64,000 nt of DNA from CAVSSX01 sp963730735 (GCA_963730735.1 CAVSSX010000007.1:1674001-1738000); one strand, 5' to 3'; shown: positions 44,965-53,510, numbered from the stretch's first letter. Notes: generated by a model from the letters alone, not told the origin. Numbers and translations: made by a program.

Positions 44965-45040
44965 TTGACCCGGCTCAACGACCCCCGTATCCTGGGGAAA
45001 CGATGCCACTTCCGGCCCTTCAACCTCTTCCACAGGTTGA
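44965..45040 (+). promoter_or_regulatory. ftsZ promoter and leader hairpin
   Basis: TTGACC (44965-44970), 17-base spacer, TATCCT (44988-44993) forms a strong sigma-70-type promoter in the 228-base ftsQ-ftsZ gap. Downstream, TCAACCT (45020-45026) and AGGTTGA (45034-45040) form a 7-pair inverted repeat with a 7-base loop. The leader to ftsZ would be about 155 bases, so ftsZ is probably expressed independently of the upstream operon. Confidence 0.65.
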
Positions 45041-45154
45041 GGGAGGGGCGGACCAGGCGCGAGTGACCTACCCTGTGGGCTTCAGCCGCCCGACTGGCCC
45101 CCGGCGCACCCACCCCGCGATCGACCGGCGATCGCCCCATCACCGAGGAAGTGC

Positions 45155-46261
45155 ATGACCGTCCCATCGCAGAGCAACTACCTCGCCGTCATCAAGGTGG
45201 TCGGCGTCGGCGGCGGTGGGGTGAACGCCGTGAACCGGATGATCGACGCCGGTCTGCGGAACGTCGAGTTCATCGCCGCCAACACCGACGCCCAGGCCCT
45301 GCTCATGAGCGACGCCGATCTGAAGCTCGACATCGGCCGCCAGCTCACCCGGGGCCTCGGTGCCGGGAGCGACCCCGAAGTGGGTCGCCAGGCGGCCGAG
45401 GAACACCGCACCGAGATCGAGGAGGCCCTCCAGGGGGCCGACATGGTGTTCATCACCGCCGGCAAGGGCGGCGGGACCGGCACCGGGGCGGCCCCGGTGG
45501 TGGCCGAGGTGGCCAAGGGCCTCGGCGCCCTGACCATCGGCGTCGTGACCAGGCCGTTCACCTTCGAGGGCCGGCGTCGGGCCATGCAGGCCGAGAAGGG
45601 CATCCAGGTCCTCAAGGAGCGGGTCGACACGCTCATCGTGATCCCCAACGACCGGTTGCTCACGGTCTCGAACGACAAGACCTCCATGGTCAACGCCTTC
45701 AAGATCGCCGACGAGGTGCTCCTGCAGGGTGTCCGGGGGATCACCGACCTCATCACCGTCCCGGGCCTGATCAACACGGACTTCGCCGACGTGAAGATGG
45801 TCATGACCAACGCCGGGACGGCCATCATGGGCATCGGCTCGTCGAGCGGCGACGGGCGGGCCGTGAACGCCGCCCGGGCGGCCATCACGAGCCCGCTCCT
45901 CGAGGCGTCGATCGAGGGTGCCCGGGGCATCCTGCTCAACATCGCCGGCGGGTCGGACCTCGGGCTCTTCGAGGTCAACGAGGCGGCGGAGATCATCCAT
46001 TCGGTGGCCCACCCCGACGCCAACATCATCTTCGGCGCCGTGATCGACGACAACATGGGCGACGACGTCCGGGTGACGGTCATCGCCGCGGGCTTCGAGC
46101 GCTGGGAGGAGGGCGCCCGGCCCGACGCCGCCGGTGGCACCGGGGAGCCGTCGAGCCGACTGCTCGACCCCGAGCCGCCGATCGACATCTTCGCCGGCGC
46201 GGCCGACGACGAGCTCGATCTGGGCGACGACGAATTCGACGTCCCGTCGTTCCTTCGCTGA
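45155..46261 (+). CDS. ftsZ: Cell-division GTPase FtsZ
   Basis: A 368-residue tubulin homologue that forms the Z-ring. GGGVNAVNRMI, the tubulin signature GGGTGTGAAP, the T7 loop VNTDFADVK, a short acidic linker and the conserved C-terminal peptide DVPSFLR, which docks SepF or FtsW. ATG 45155. The linker is only about 40 residues. Confidence 0.97.
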   Translation: MTVPSQSNYLAVIKVVGVGGGGVNAVNRMIDAGLRNVEFIAANTDAQALLMSDADLKLDIGRQLTRGLGAGSDPEVGRQAAEEHRTEIEEALQGADMVFITAGKGGGTGTGAAPVVAEVAKGLGALTIGVVTRPFTFEGRRRAMQAEKGIQVLKERVDTLIVIPNDRLLTVSNDKTSMVNAFKIADEVLLQGVRGITDLITVPGLINTDFADVKMVMTNAGTAIMGIGSSSGDGRAVNAARAAITSPLLEASIEGARGILLNIAGGSDLGLFEVNEAAEIIHSVAHPDANIIFGAVIDDNMGDDVRVTVIAAGFERWEEGARPDAAGGTGEPSSRLLDPEPPIDIFAGAADDELDLGDDEFDVPSFLR

Positions 46262-46946
46262 GCCTGCTCGAGACCGGGGCCGGCGCCGAGCGCGTGGCGG
46301 AGCGACTCCAGGCGGTCCGGGACCGGATCGCCGCCGCCGGGGGGGAGCCGACGTCCGGGTGCTGGCCGTGACCAAGGGCTTCGGCCCCGACGCGGTGCTC
46401 GACGCCCGGGCGGTAGGGCTCGACGCGGTGGGCGAGAACTACGCCCAGGAGCTGCAGGCCAAGTCGGCCGAGGTGGCCGAGCGGCTCGACGGGGCCGCCG
46501 GGCCGAGCTGGCACTTCCTGGGCACCGTCCAGCGCAACAAGGTCCGGGCGTTGGCCCCGCTGGTCGACTGCTGGCAGGGCGTGGCCCGATCGGCCGAGGG
46601 CGAGGCGATCGCCCGCCACGCCCCCGGGGCCGACGTGCTGGTCCAGGTGGGTGACGGCGGGCCCGGTCGCAACGGCTGCCCCCTGACCGAGGTGCCGGCG
46701 CTCGTGGCCTCGTTGTCGGACCTGGGCCTGTCGGTGCGCGGCCTCATGGTCGTGGCCCCGGTCGACCCCGACGCGGCGGCGGCGACGTTCGCCGACGTGC
46801 GCCGCCTGGCCGATCGTCTCGGGCTGGTCGAGTGCTCGATGGGGATGAGCGACGACCTCGAGGCGGCGGTGGCGGCCGGCTCGACGATGGTGCGCATCGG
46901 GCGAGGCCTCTTCGGTGACCGACCCCCTCGCCACCGGGACCCGTGA
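46258..46946 (+). CDS. yggS: YggS-family PLP homeostasis protein, frameshifted in this sequence
   Basis: A pyridoxal-phosphate-binding TIM-barrel protein (PLPBP) that usually follows ftsZ in actinobacteria. VRDRIAAAGG is in one frame. VLAVTKGFG (PLP lysine), AVGENYAQEL, WHFLGTVQRNK, CSMGMSDDLEAAV and RIGRGLFG are in another. One G is missing from the run 46339-46345. The frame-one reading has no ATG or GTG before GTG 46294. A CTG at 46258 overlaps the ftsZ stop (CTGA) and gives a fuller N-terminus, so either start is possible. Confidence 0.85.
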
Positions 46947-47009
46947 CCCGGGTCGGGGGTCCGCCCCCCCTGTCCACTAGGCACTACGCTGCACACCAGG
47001 AGAAGCGCA

Positions 47010-47582
47010 ATGGCCACCTCTTTCCTTAAAAAAACGATGGTCTATCTCGGCCTGCTCGACGACGAGTACGACGAGTACGACGACTACGACGACCGGGCGC
47101 CGCGGGGCTTCACTCAGACGTCGCGGGTCGAGGCACGCCCGATCGAGGTCGACGAGCCCGAGGAGCGTCCGGTGCCCCAGGCCACCACGACCCTCGGCCG
47201 GATCCGGACCCTGCCTCGCGACAGCGCGCCGGCCCCGGCGCCGACCCCGGTGGCCACCCGGCCGACCGTCACCACGTCGAGCTCGGTCCGACCGATCACC
47301 CCCGACACGGCCAAGGTGCAGGTCGTGGCGCCGGCTCGGTTCGGCGACGCCAAGGAGATCGCCGACTGCCTCAAGGCGAACCGGCCGGTCATCGTGAACC
47401 TGCAGGTGGCCGACCGCGACCTGCAGCGCCGGATGATCGACTTCTGCAGCGGTGTCACCTACGCCCTCAGCGGGGAGATGGAGAAGGTCGCCGACCAGGT
47501 GTTCCTCCTGGCGCCGACCAACGTCAAGGTGTCCGAGGAAGAGCGGGCCCGGCTGCAAGAACGGGGCTTCGGCCGCCCCTGA
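47010..47582 (+). CDS. sepF: Cell-division protein SepF
   Basis: A 190-residue Z-ring membrane anchor. The N-terminal amphipathic helix (ATSFLKKTMVYLGLL) is followed by an Asp/Tyr-rich acidic stretch, a Pro/Thr/Ala linker, and the C-terminal SepF fold (VQVVAPARFGDAKEIADCLKANRPVIVNL, FCSGVTYALSGEMEKV, VFLLAP). Good agreement in length and order with mycobacterial SepF. Confidence 0.95.
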   Translation: MATSFLKKTMVYLGLLDDEYDEYDDYDDRAPRGFTQTSRVEARPIEVDEPEERPVPQATTTLGRIRTLPRDSAPAPAPTPVATRPTVTTSSSVRPITPDTAKVQVVAPARFGDAKEIADCLKANRPVIVNLQVADRDLQRRMIDFCSGVTYALSGEMEKVADQVFLLAPTNVKVSEEERARLQERGFGRP

Positions 47583-47589
47583 CACGGCC

Positions 47590-47853
47590 GTGATCTTCCA
47601 CTTCCTGGCCTGGATCATCGAGCTGTACGTGGTGCTCCTGATCGTGCGCGCCCTCCTCAGCTGGATCCCGGTCCGGCCGGGCTCGGCGTTCGAGAGCGTG
47701 CTCCGGGTGCTCGACGCCATCACCGAACCGGTGCTGCGACCCGTGCGCCGGATCCTGCCGCCGTTGCGGGCCGGGGGCATGGGCATCGACCTATCGGTCC
47801 TGGTCGTCGTCCTGGTAGCCCAGGTCATCGTGGTCCCGATCCTGCGGAGCTGA
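47590..47853 (+). CDS. YggT-family membrane protein
   Basis: An 87-residue protein with two helices and the YggT pattern LIVRALLSWIPV, EPVLRPVRRILPP and GIDLSVLVVVLV. GTG 47590 is 7 bases after the sepF stop. YggT proteins are linked with envelope integrity and osmotic tolerance; the mechanism is not known. Confidence 0.88.
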   Translation: MIFHFLAWIIELYVVLLIVRALLSWIPVRPGSAFESVLRVLDAITEPVLRPVRRILPPLRAGGMGIDLSVLVVVLVAQVIVVPILRS

Positions 47854-47925
47854 CCGGCCGCCGAGCGGGGTCCGGTCTCCTCGAAATCTCGGCACATTTC
47901 CCCCGATGCCGCACAGGCGGAGGGG

Positions 47926-47931
47926 TACACT
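47926..47931 (+). promoter_or_regulatory. -10 element TACACT, leaderless divIVA
   Basis: TACACT ends 7 bases before the divIVA ATG (47939), with no ribosome binding site in between. This suggests separate leaderless transcription of divIVA from inside the cluster. Confidence 0.5.
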
Positions 47932-47938
47932 CGGCTCC

Positions 47939-48859
47939 ATGGACAGCGCCACGCCGCCCCAATCCACGCTCGAGACCCTCCGGACCGTCGAATTCCGACT
48001 GGGCCTGAAGGGCTACAACGTCGACGAGGTCGACGAGTACCTCGAGAAGGCCGCGGTCGAGGCCGAGGCCCTCCAGGACCAGATGCGCCAGCTCACCGAC
48101 CGGCTCCGTCAGGCCGGCGAGCGGATCGTGCAACTCGAGAACGAGCGCCGCGAGGTGGCCCCGGCCCCTCCGCCGCCCCCGCCGGTGGCCGTGCCCGCCG
48201 CCGCCGCCGTGGTGGCCGCCGACCCCGTGGCCGACGAGTCGCTGCAGCGCACGTTGGTCCTGGCCCAGAAGTTCGTCGACCAGACCAAGCGCGAGTCCGA
48301 GGCCGAGGCGGCCGGGATCGTGGCCCAGGCCCAGGAGCGGGCGCGGGCCACGTTGGCCGAAGCCGAGGAGCAGGCCCGGGTGATGACGCGCGAGGCCGAG
48401 TCGGGCCTCCGGGTCGAGGTCGGACGGCTCGAGGGCCTGCGGTCCCAGCTGGCCGGCGACGTGGAGAACATGGCCCGTCACCTCGACCAGGAGCGCAACC
48501 GCCTGCGCGGCGCGCTGTCGGAGATCCTCAAGTGGGTGGACGAGAATGTGCAGCCGGCCGCGCAGCTGATGGCCCAGCGACCCGGTCAGAAGCCGGCTGA
48601 CCCCGCTCTGGCCCCGCCCGAGGCGCCCGCCGTCTCGGCCGCCGCGCCGACCCCGCCGCCGCCGGCCGCCGTGTCGGCCGCTCCTTCGGCGGCACCGTCC
48701 GCCGCTCCGTCGGCCGCACCCTCCGCCGCCCCGGCGCCCTCCGAGGCGCCGTCGGCCAACGGTGTGACCGCCACCCCGGGCAACGACGACACCGTGGCCC
48801 AGGTGCTCGACCTGCGGGGCGCAGCCGGCCCCGGGGCCGGCAACTCCGGTCAGCACTGA
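47939..48859 (+). CDS. divIVA: DivIVA/Wag31-like polar growth protein
   Basis: A 306-residue coiled-coil scaffold. The N-terminal DivIVA lipid-binding segment is TVEFRLGLKGYNVDEVDEYLEKA. A Pro/Ala linker (about residues 80-95) splits two coiled-coil regions (the second is QRTLVLAQKFVDQTKRESEAEAAGIVAQAQE and on). The last 90 residues contain four tandem SAAP repeats. It probably directs polar or septal wall synthesis as Wag31 does. Confidence 0.92.
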   Translation: MDSATPPQSTLETLRTVEFRLGLKGYNVDEVDEYLEKAAVEAEALQDQMRQLTDRLRQAGERIVQLENERREVAPAPPPPPPVAVPAAAAVVAADPVADESLQRTLVLAQKFVDQTKRESEAEAAGIVAQAQERARATLAEAEEQARVMTREAESGLRVEVGRLEGLRSQLAGDVENMARHLDQERNRLRGALSEILKWVDENVQPAAQLMAQRPGQKPADPALAPPEAPAVSAAAPTPPPPAAVSAAPSAAPSAAPSAAPSAAPAPSEAPSANGVTATPGNDDTVAQVLDLRGAAGPGAGNSGQH

Positions 48860-48918
48860 CCGTCGCGCTCGGCCGCACCCGCCTTCCCCCTAGGGTGGCA
48901 CGCGGCGTGGCCCCGGTA

Positions 48919-48947
48919 TTGCCGGCTACGGGCCGTTCCGGTAGGGT
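48919..48947 (+). promoter_or_regulatory. Promoter of the TraR/DksA-like gene
   Basis: TTGCCG (48919-48924), 17-base spacer, TAGGGT (48942-48947). About 70 bases of leader follow, ending in a strong GGAGAGGAG ribosome site before ATG 49022. Confidence 0.55.
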
Positions 48948-49021
48948 CACCGCCTCCTGATCCCCGGGTTCCATCTGCGTCAGGTTGCACCGGCCGGTCG
49001 ACGGTCGGAGAGGAGAACACG

Positions 49022-49660
49022 ATGACCCCAGTCAGCAAGGCGTCGGCGCGGAAGGCCACCAAGCCGGCGAGCGCCGCGGTGGCCAAGGCCGTGGGGGCCA
49101 AGGCCGTGACCACGGCGGCGACCGCCAAGGGCACCAAGGACGCCGGGGCGGAGGCCAACGGGAAGGCGCCGGCGGCCAAGACCGCCGCCAAGCCGGCCGC
49201 CGCCAAGGCGCCGGTGGCCGCCAAGGACTCGAGCAAGGCCGCCCCGGCCAAGAAGCCGGCGGCCAAGGCGGCACCGGGTCCCTACGCCAAGGACGACAAG
49301 TTCCTCGAGGAGCAGCGCGAGCTGCTCGACACCGAGCGACGGATCTACGTCGGGCAGGCCGCCGACCTGAAGGCCGAGGCCGACTCGCTGGCCCAGGAGC
49401 GTGAGCCCGGTGACGTCCAGTTCGACGAGGAGTCGGGCGAGGGGGGCACGGTGACCGTCGACCGGGAGCGGGATCTGGCCATGGCCGCCCAGGCCCTGGT
49501 GGCGGTGGAGGAGATCGACGACGCCTCGGTGCGGATCGACAAGAAGACCTACGGCGCGTGCGAGCGCTGCCATCAGCCGATCCCCAAGCCCCGGCTGCGG
49601 GCCCTGCCGTATGCCCGCCTCTGCGTCGCCTGCAAGAGCGGGGGACTGTCGCGGCGCTGA
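49022..49660 (+). CDS. TraR/DksA zinc-finger protein with Lys/Ala-rich N-terminal extension
   Basis: A 212-residue protein. Residues 1-90 are a low-complexity Lys/Ala/Pro tail (KPAAAK- and KKPAAK-like repeats) resembling histone-H1-like tails. The rest is a DksA/TraR-like domain with a coiled coil (QRELLDTERRIYVGQAADLKAEADSL), then the zinc finger CERC...CVAC near the C-terminus. It may bind RNA polymerase, with the basic tail adding nucleic-acid affinity; both are inferences from family features. Followed by lspA. Confidence 0.83.
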   Translation: MTPVSKASARKATKPASAAVAKAVGAKAVTTAATAKGTKDAGAEANGKAPAAKTAAKPAAAKAPVAAKDSSKAAPAKKPAAKAAPGPYAKDDKFLEEQRELLDTERRIYVGQAADLKAEADSLAQEREPGDVQFDEESGEGGTVTVDRERDLAMAAQALVAVEEIDDASVRIDKKTYGACERCHQPIPKPRLRALPYARLCVACKSGGLSRR

Positions 49661-50199
49661 CGGACCCTCCGGGGCCCGACGGGGGATCGGCCCGGGCCCC
49701 GGCGACACCGGGGACCCATCCCGGCCACCTGGTGCTGGCCCTGGTGGTCGGGGTCCTCGTGGTGCTGGTCGACCAGGTGACCAAGACCCTGGTCGTGTCC
49801 GACCTGACCGGTCCGAAGCACCTGTTCGGGCCCTTCGGCCTGTCGCTCGGCTACAACTCGGGGTCGGCGTTCAGCCTCTTCACCGGGTGGGCGCCGCTGT
49901 TGGTGGTGGTGGCCCTGCTGGTGGTCGGCGTGTTGCTGGCCCTGGCCCTGCGGACCCGGCGGGCCTCGGTCGCCGTGGCCCTCGGCCTGGTGCTGGGCGG
50001 GGCGCTCGGGAACGTGGCCGACCGGCTCTTCCGGGGCCACCACGGCGAGGTGGTGGACTTCATCACCCTCACCCACTGGCCGACCTTCAACGTGGCTGAC
50101 GCCTGCATCACCATCGGGATCGTGCTCCTCATCGCCCTCACCTGGCAGCGCAACCGGTCCGACGCCGCCCCGGCCGATCGCACGGGCGCCGGGGCGTGA
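49657..50199 (+). CDS. lspA: Prolipoprotein signal peptidase LspA
   Basis: A membrane aspartyl protease that removes lipoprotein signal peptides. The four-helix pattern has VDQVTKTLVV, NSGSAFSLF, the first catalytic Asp in LGGALGNVADRLFRG followed by VVDFI, and the second in FNVADACITIG. There is no ATG or GTG near the natural N-terminus. A CTG at 49657 overlaps the previous stop (CTGA), while GTG 49732 falls inside helix 1 and GTG 49558 lies 100 bases inside the TraR gene. CTG is the best fit, giving 180 residues. Confidence 0.9.
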   Translation: MTDPPGPDGGSARAPATPGTHPGHLVLALVVGVLVVLVDQVTKTLVVSDLTGPKHLFGPFGLSLGYNSGSAFSLFTGWAPLLVVVALLVVGVLLALALRTRRASVAVALGLVLGGALGNVADRLFRGHHGEVVDFITLTHWPTFNVADACITIGIVLLIALTWQRNRSDAAPADRTGAGA

Positions 50200-51326
50200 C
50201 CGAGGGACCGTTGGACGACCGCGCCATGGACGACCGCGCCACGGACGACGACGCCGTCGACGACGCCGCCGTCGACGGCGCCATCGACGATGCCGTCGAT
50301 GGCGACGATGACGCCGGGGCGGGGGAGGGCGACGCCGGGCCGTTGGTCGTCACCGTGCCGGCGCTGCTCGACGGGGTCCGCATCGACCGGGCGGTCTCGA
50401 TGCTCACCGGGGTCTCGCGGGCCGTGGCCGCCGACCTGGTGACGACGGGCCGGGTCCAGCTCGACGGCCGCCCGCCGGCGTCGCGCAGTGTGGTGTTGGC
50501 CACCGGCCAGGCCCTGTCGGTCGAGGTCCCCGACGCCGGGCCGGGCCATCTCGAGCCCGAGCCGGACGTCGAGGTGGACGTGGTCTACGCCGACGACGAG
50601 CTGGTGGTGGTGGACAAGCCGGCCGGGCTGGTGGTCCATCCGGGGGCCGGCCACGCCCGGGGCACGCTGGCCGCCGGCCTCCTGGCCCGTTTCCCGGACC
50701 TGGCCGCGCTGTCGGACTCGGGGGTGTGCGACCCGCTGCGGCCGGGCATCGTGCACCGGCTCGACCGGGGGACGTCAGGACTCCTGGCCGTGGCCCGGAC
50801 GGCCGAGGCCTACCACTCGCTGGTCGGCCAGCTGGCCGCCCGCACGGTGGACCGGCGCTACCTGGCCCTCGTGGCCGGCCATCCCGACGAGGACCGCGGC
50901 GTGGTCGACGCCCCCATCGGGCGGTCGTCGCGCAGCCCCACCCGGATGGCCGTCTCGTCGCAGGGCCGACCGGCCCGCACCTCGTACCGGGTGCTCGAGC
51001 GCTATGGGGGCGAGGTCCCGGCCAGCCTGCTGCTGCTCACCCTGCAGACCGGCCGGACCCACCAGATCCGGGTGCACTTGTCGGCCATCGGTCACCCGCT
51101 GGTGGGCGACCCCCGCTACGGCCGGGCGGGCAACGTCGGGCCGACCGGGGCCCGCCTGCCCGACGGCCGCCAATTCCTGCACGCCGCCCGGCTGGGCCTC
51201 GACCACCCCGGGACGGGCGAGCGCCTGGTCTGGCGCTCGGCCCTGCCCGGGGCGCTCCGGCGCCTGCTGCCGGACCTGCCCGAGGAGCTCCGGCCCGATG
51301 GGGTGCTCGGGGACGACCCGTCCTAG
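50196..51326 (+). CDS. rluD: RluA/RluD-family 23S rRNA pseudouridine synthase
   Basis: A 376-residue enzyme. An unusual Asp-rich N-terminal stretch (residues 7-46) precedes an S4 domain (LDGVRIDRAVSMLTGVSRAVAADLV). The catalytic core carries GIVHRLDRGTSGLLAVA with the essential aspartate, and LQTGRTHQIRVHL. GTG overlaps the lspA stop. It is the usual partner of lspA. Target uridines cannot be assigned with certainty; RluD type (1911/1915/1917) is likely. Confidence 0.9.
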   Translation: MTEGPLDDRAMDDRATDDDAVDDAAVDGAIDDAVDGDDDAGAGEGDAGPLVVTVPALLDGVRIDRAVSMLTGVSRAVAADLVTTGRVQLDGRPPASRSVVLATGQALSVEVPDAGPGHLEPEPDVEVDVVYADDELVVVDKPAGLVVHPGAGHARGTLAAGLLARFPDLAALSDSGVCDPLRPGIVHRLDRGTSGLLAVARTAEAYHSLVGQLAARTVDRRYLALVAGHPDEDRGVVDAPIGRSSRSPTRMAVSSQGRPARTSYRVLERYGGEVPASLLLLTLQTGRTHQIRVHLSAIGHPLVGDPRYGRAGNVGPTGARLPDGRQFLHAARLGLDHPGTGERLVWRSALPGALRRLLPDLPEELRPDGVLGDDPS

Positions 51327-51338
51327 GGAGCGTCCCGG

Positions 51339-52184
51339 TCAGGCCGCCTGGTGCGCCCCGACCACGTCCATGTCGAGGGCCAGGGCGGCCAGGCCCTCTT
51401 CCTCGGCCCGGCGGACCCGGCGCACGCCGACGCCCAGGCGCTCGGCGGTCGACTGGAGCGATGCCGGCGAGTCGCCGGCGAACCCGAAGCGCAGGCGCAG
51501 CACGTCTCGCTGGAGGATGGGCAGCCGGTCGACGGCGACCCGGATGCGCTCACGCACCAGGCCCTCGTCCACGTCGCTGACCCAGTCCTCCTGGTCCGGG
51601 GCCACCAGGTCGCCGAGCGAGGTCGACGAGTCGGCGGCCGCCGGCTGGTCCAGGCTGGCCGCCACCCGGGCGATGTTCTCGAGCGAGCGCCGCTCCTCGG
51701 TGCTCATGCCGGTGGCCTCGGTCAGCTCCTCCTCCGTCGGCGGCCGACCCAGCTGGCCGGCCAGCTCGGCCGTGGTGGCGTCGAGCCGCTGGAGGTGCTC
51801 GCCGACCTCGAGGGGGATCCGGATGGTGCGCCCGTGCTGTTGCACGGCCCGCTGCAGGGCCTGGCGGATCCACCACGTGGCGTAGGTGGAGAATCGGAAG
51901 CCCCGCTCCCAGTCGAACTTCTCGACCGCCCGGAGCAACCCGAACGTGCCCTCCTGCACCAGGTCGGTGAGGTCCACACCCCGGTCCTGGTAGCGGCGGG
52001 CCCAGTGGACGACCAGCCGGATGTTGGCGGCCACCATCTCGTTGCGGGCCTCGAGGTCGCCCTCGGCCACCCGCTTGGCCAGCGCCACCTGCTGCTCGTG
52101 GTCGGGCATCGGGAACTGGTCGAGGTCACGCAGCAACAGCCCCAGGCTGTCTGCGGTCGTCGTGGCCGCTCTCCTCATACTCAT
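51339..52184 (-). CDS. RNA polymerase sigma factor, sigma-70 group 2-like
   Basis: A 281-residue sigma factor. Region 1.2 is LLLRDLDQFPMPDHEQQVALAKRVAEGD. Regions 2.1-2.4 include NEMVAANIRLVVHWARRYQDRGVDLTDLVQEGTFGLLRAVEKFDWERGFRFSTYATWWIRQAL. Region 3 is PLEVGEHLQRLDATTAEL, and region 4.2 includes RLGVGVRRVRRAEEEGL. There is no region 1.1, so it is not the housekeeping factor; it resembles SigB/HrdA-type alternative factors. ATG 52184 with AGAGG upstream is preferred; ATG 52178 and a longer start at 52232 exist. Convergent with rluD. Confidence 0.9.
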   Translation of the reverse strand: MSMRRAATTTADSLGLLLRDLDQFPMPDHEQQVALAKRVAEGDLEARNEMVAANIRLVVHWARRYQDRGVDLTDLVQEGTFGLLRAVEKFDWERGFRFSTYATWWIRQALQRAVQQHGRTIRIPLEVGEHLQRLDATTAELAGQLGRPPTEEELTEATGMSTEERRSLENIARVAASLDQPAAADSSTSLGDLVAPDQEDWVSDVDEGLVRERIRVAVDRLPILQRDVLRLRFGFAGDSPASLQSTAERLGVGVRRVRRAEEEGLAALALDMDVVGAHQAA

Positions 52185-52409
52185 TGGTCCACCACCTCTT
52201 CTCGTTGCCCCTGTTTCGCACCACGTCTGCAACCAGTCACCGCCGCCGACGAGGCCGTCGAGAGCAATCCCAGAGCGAGTGCACCTACTGAACTCACGAC
52301 GTCCAACACCGTTGACCCCTCAGACATTCCACGGCGGAAGGGATTTCTCGCTGACCGACCCGAGTCGGGGGGTTTGCCAGCCGTCGCCCGGGGATGGTCT
52401 TGTTGCCCT

Positions 52410-53003
52410 ATGTCCAACCACACCGGGTCCCGGATGTTCCTGGTCCGCCACGGCGCCACCGAGTGGAGCCGCACCGGTCAGCACACCGGCCGCACGGACA
52501 TCCCCCTCGAGCCCGAGGGACGGCTGCAGGCCGAGGAGGTGGGGCGGCGCCTGGCCGGCCTGCCCTTCGAGCGGGTCCTCACGAGCCCGCTCCAGCGGGC
52601 CCGGGTGACCTGCGAGCTGGCCGGGTTCGGGGACCGGGCCATCGTCGACGACGACCTGCTCGAGTGGGACTACGGCGACTACGAGGGGGCGACCACGCCC
52701 GACATCCGCCGGACCCGCCCCGGGTGGTCGTTGTGGGCCGACGGCGTGCCCAACGGCGAGTCGGCCGAGGACGTCGGCCGGCGGGTCGACGCCGTGATCG
52801 AGCGGGCCCGGGCCATCGACGGTGACACCCTGTGCTTCGCCCACGGGCACGTGCTGCGGGTGCTGGCGGCCCGGTGGGTCGATCTCGACCCGACCTGCGG
52901 CAGCTACCTGGTCCTCGACCCGGCCTCGCTCAGCGTGCTCGGGTGGGAGCGGGAGGCCCCGGTCATCGCCCGTTGGAACGAGGCGCCGCCCCGGCCAGAC
53001 TGA
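52410..53003 (+). CDS. Histidine phosphatase superfamily protein (phosphoglycerate-mutase-like)
   Basis: A 197-residue phosphatase. The phosphohistidine motif is FLVRHGATEWSRTGQHTGRTD; later blocks are LTSPLQRARVTCEL, the acid in LEWDYGDYEG, and FAHGHVLRVLAARW with the second histidine. The substrate is unknown; members include acid phosphatases and sugar-phosphate phosphatases. The 225 bases upstream, shared with the sigma-factor promoter, show no clear element. The 3' end overlaps the convergent Rrf2 gene by 41 bases. Confidence 0.87.
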   Translation: MSNHTGSRMFLVRHGATEWSRTGQHTGRTDIPLEPEGRLQAEEVGRRLAGLPFERVLTSPLQRARVTCELAGFGDRAIVDDDLLEWDYGDYEGATTPDIRRTRPGWSLWADGVPNGESAEDVGRRVDAVIERARAIDGDTLCFAHGHVLRVLAARWVDLDPTCGSYLVLDPASLSVLGWEREAPVIARWNEAPPRPD

Positions 53004-53442
53004 CGGTCGGCAGGCCGGCGGCCCCGCTCTCGGCCCGGGTGACCATGTCGGCCAGGGTGAAGGCCTCGAGGTGGGTGCGGATGGTCTCGCCGACCTCGGC
53101 CCACACGGCCAGCAGGACGCACTGGCCCTCGTGCTCGCAGGCCCCGCCGGTGTGGGGGGCGCCGAAGTCGCCGGCCACGATCGGCCCGTCGACGGCCGAG
53201 ACGATCTGGGCCAGCGTGATCTCGGCCGGGTCCCGGGCCAGCACGTAGCCGCCGCCCACCCCTCGCTTGGAGCGGACTAGCCCGGCCCCCTTCAGGGCGA
53301 GCAGGATCTGCTCGAGGTAGGGCTGGGGCAGACCGGTGCGCTCGGCGATGTCCCGGACCGACGTTGGGTTGGTCTGGGCTTCATGCAGTGCCAGTGACAG
53401 CAATGCGCGGCTGGCGTAGTCGCCCCGAGTGGACACCTTCAC
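52963..53442 (-). CDS. Rrf2-family transcriptional regulator
   Basis: A 159-residue winged-helix regulator with the family start MKVSTRGDYASRALLSLA and wing KRGVGGGYVLARDP. Two cysteines in GACEHEGQC sit where IscR and NsrR bind an iron-sulfur cluster, but the usual third one is not seen, so cluster binding is uncertain. It could be a CymR-like cysteine regulator. GTG start follows TAGCAT (53456-53451) by 8 bases, suggesting a leaderless message. Confidence 0.87.
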   Translation of the reverse strand: MKVSTRGDYASRALLSLALHEAQTNPTSVRDIAERTGLPQPYLEQILLALKGAGLVRSKRGVGGGYVLARDPAEITLAQIVSAVDGPIVAGDFGAPHTGGACEHEGQCVLLAVWAEVGETIRTHLEAFTLADMVTRAESGAAGLPTVSLAGAAPRSNGR

Positions 53443-53498
53443 GTGGCCCGATGCTACAGGGGTCGCGCCGAGTTCCCCACGTCAATCGAGGATGGGCC

Positions 53499-53504
53499 TA
53501 GGGT
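53499..53504 (+). promoter_or_regulatory. -10 element TAGGGT, leaderless phosphodiesterase gene
   Basis: TAGGGT ends 6 bases before GTG 53511; no Shine-Dalgarno is present. The region is shared with the divergent Rrf2 promoter, so the Rrf2 protein could affect both. Confidence 0.5.
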
Positions 53505-53510
53505 GAGGGC

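Noticed and set aside
48640..48760. Minisatellite in the divIVA 3' region
   Set aside because: The repeats code in frame for SAAP units of a disordered tail, which is common in Wag31-like proteins; nothing further is implied.
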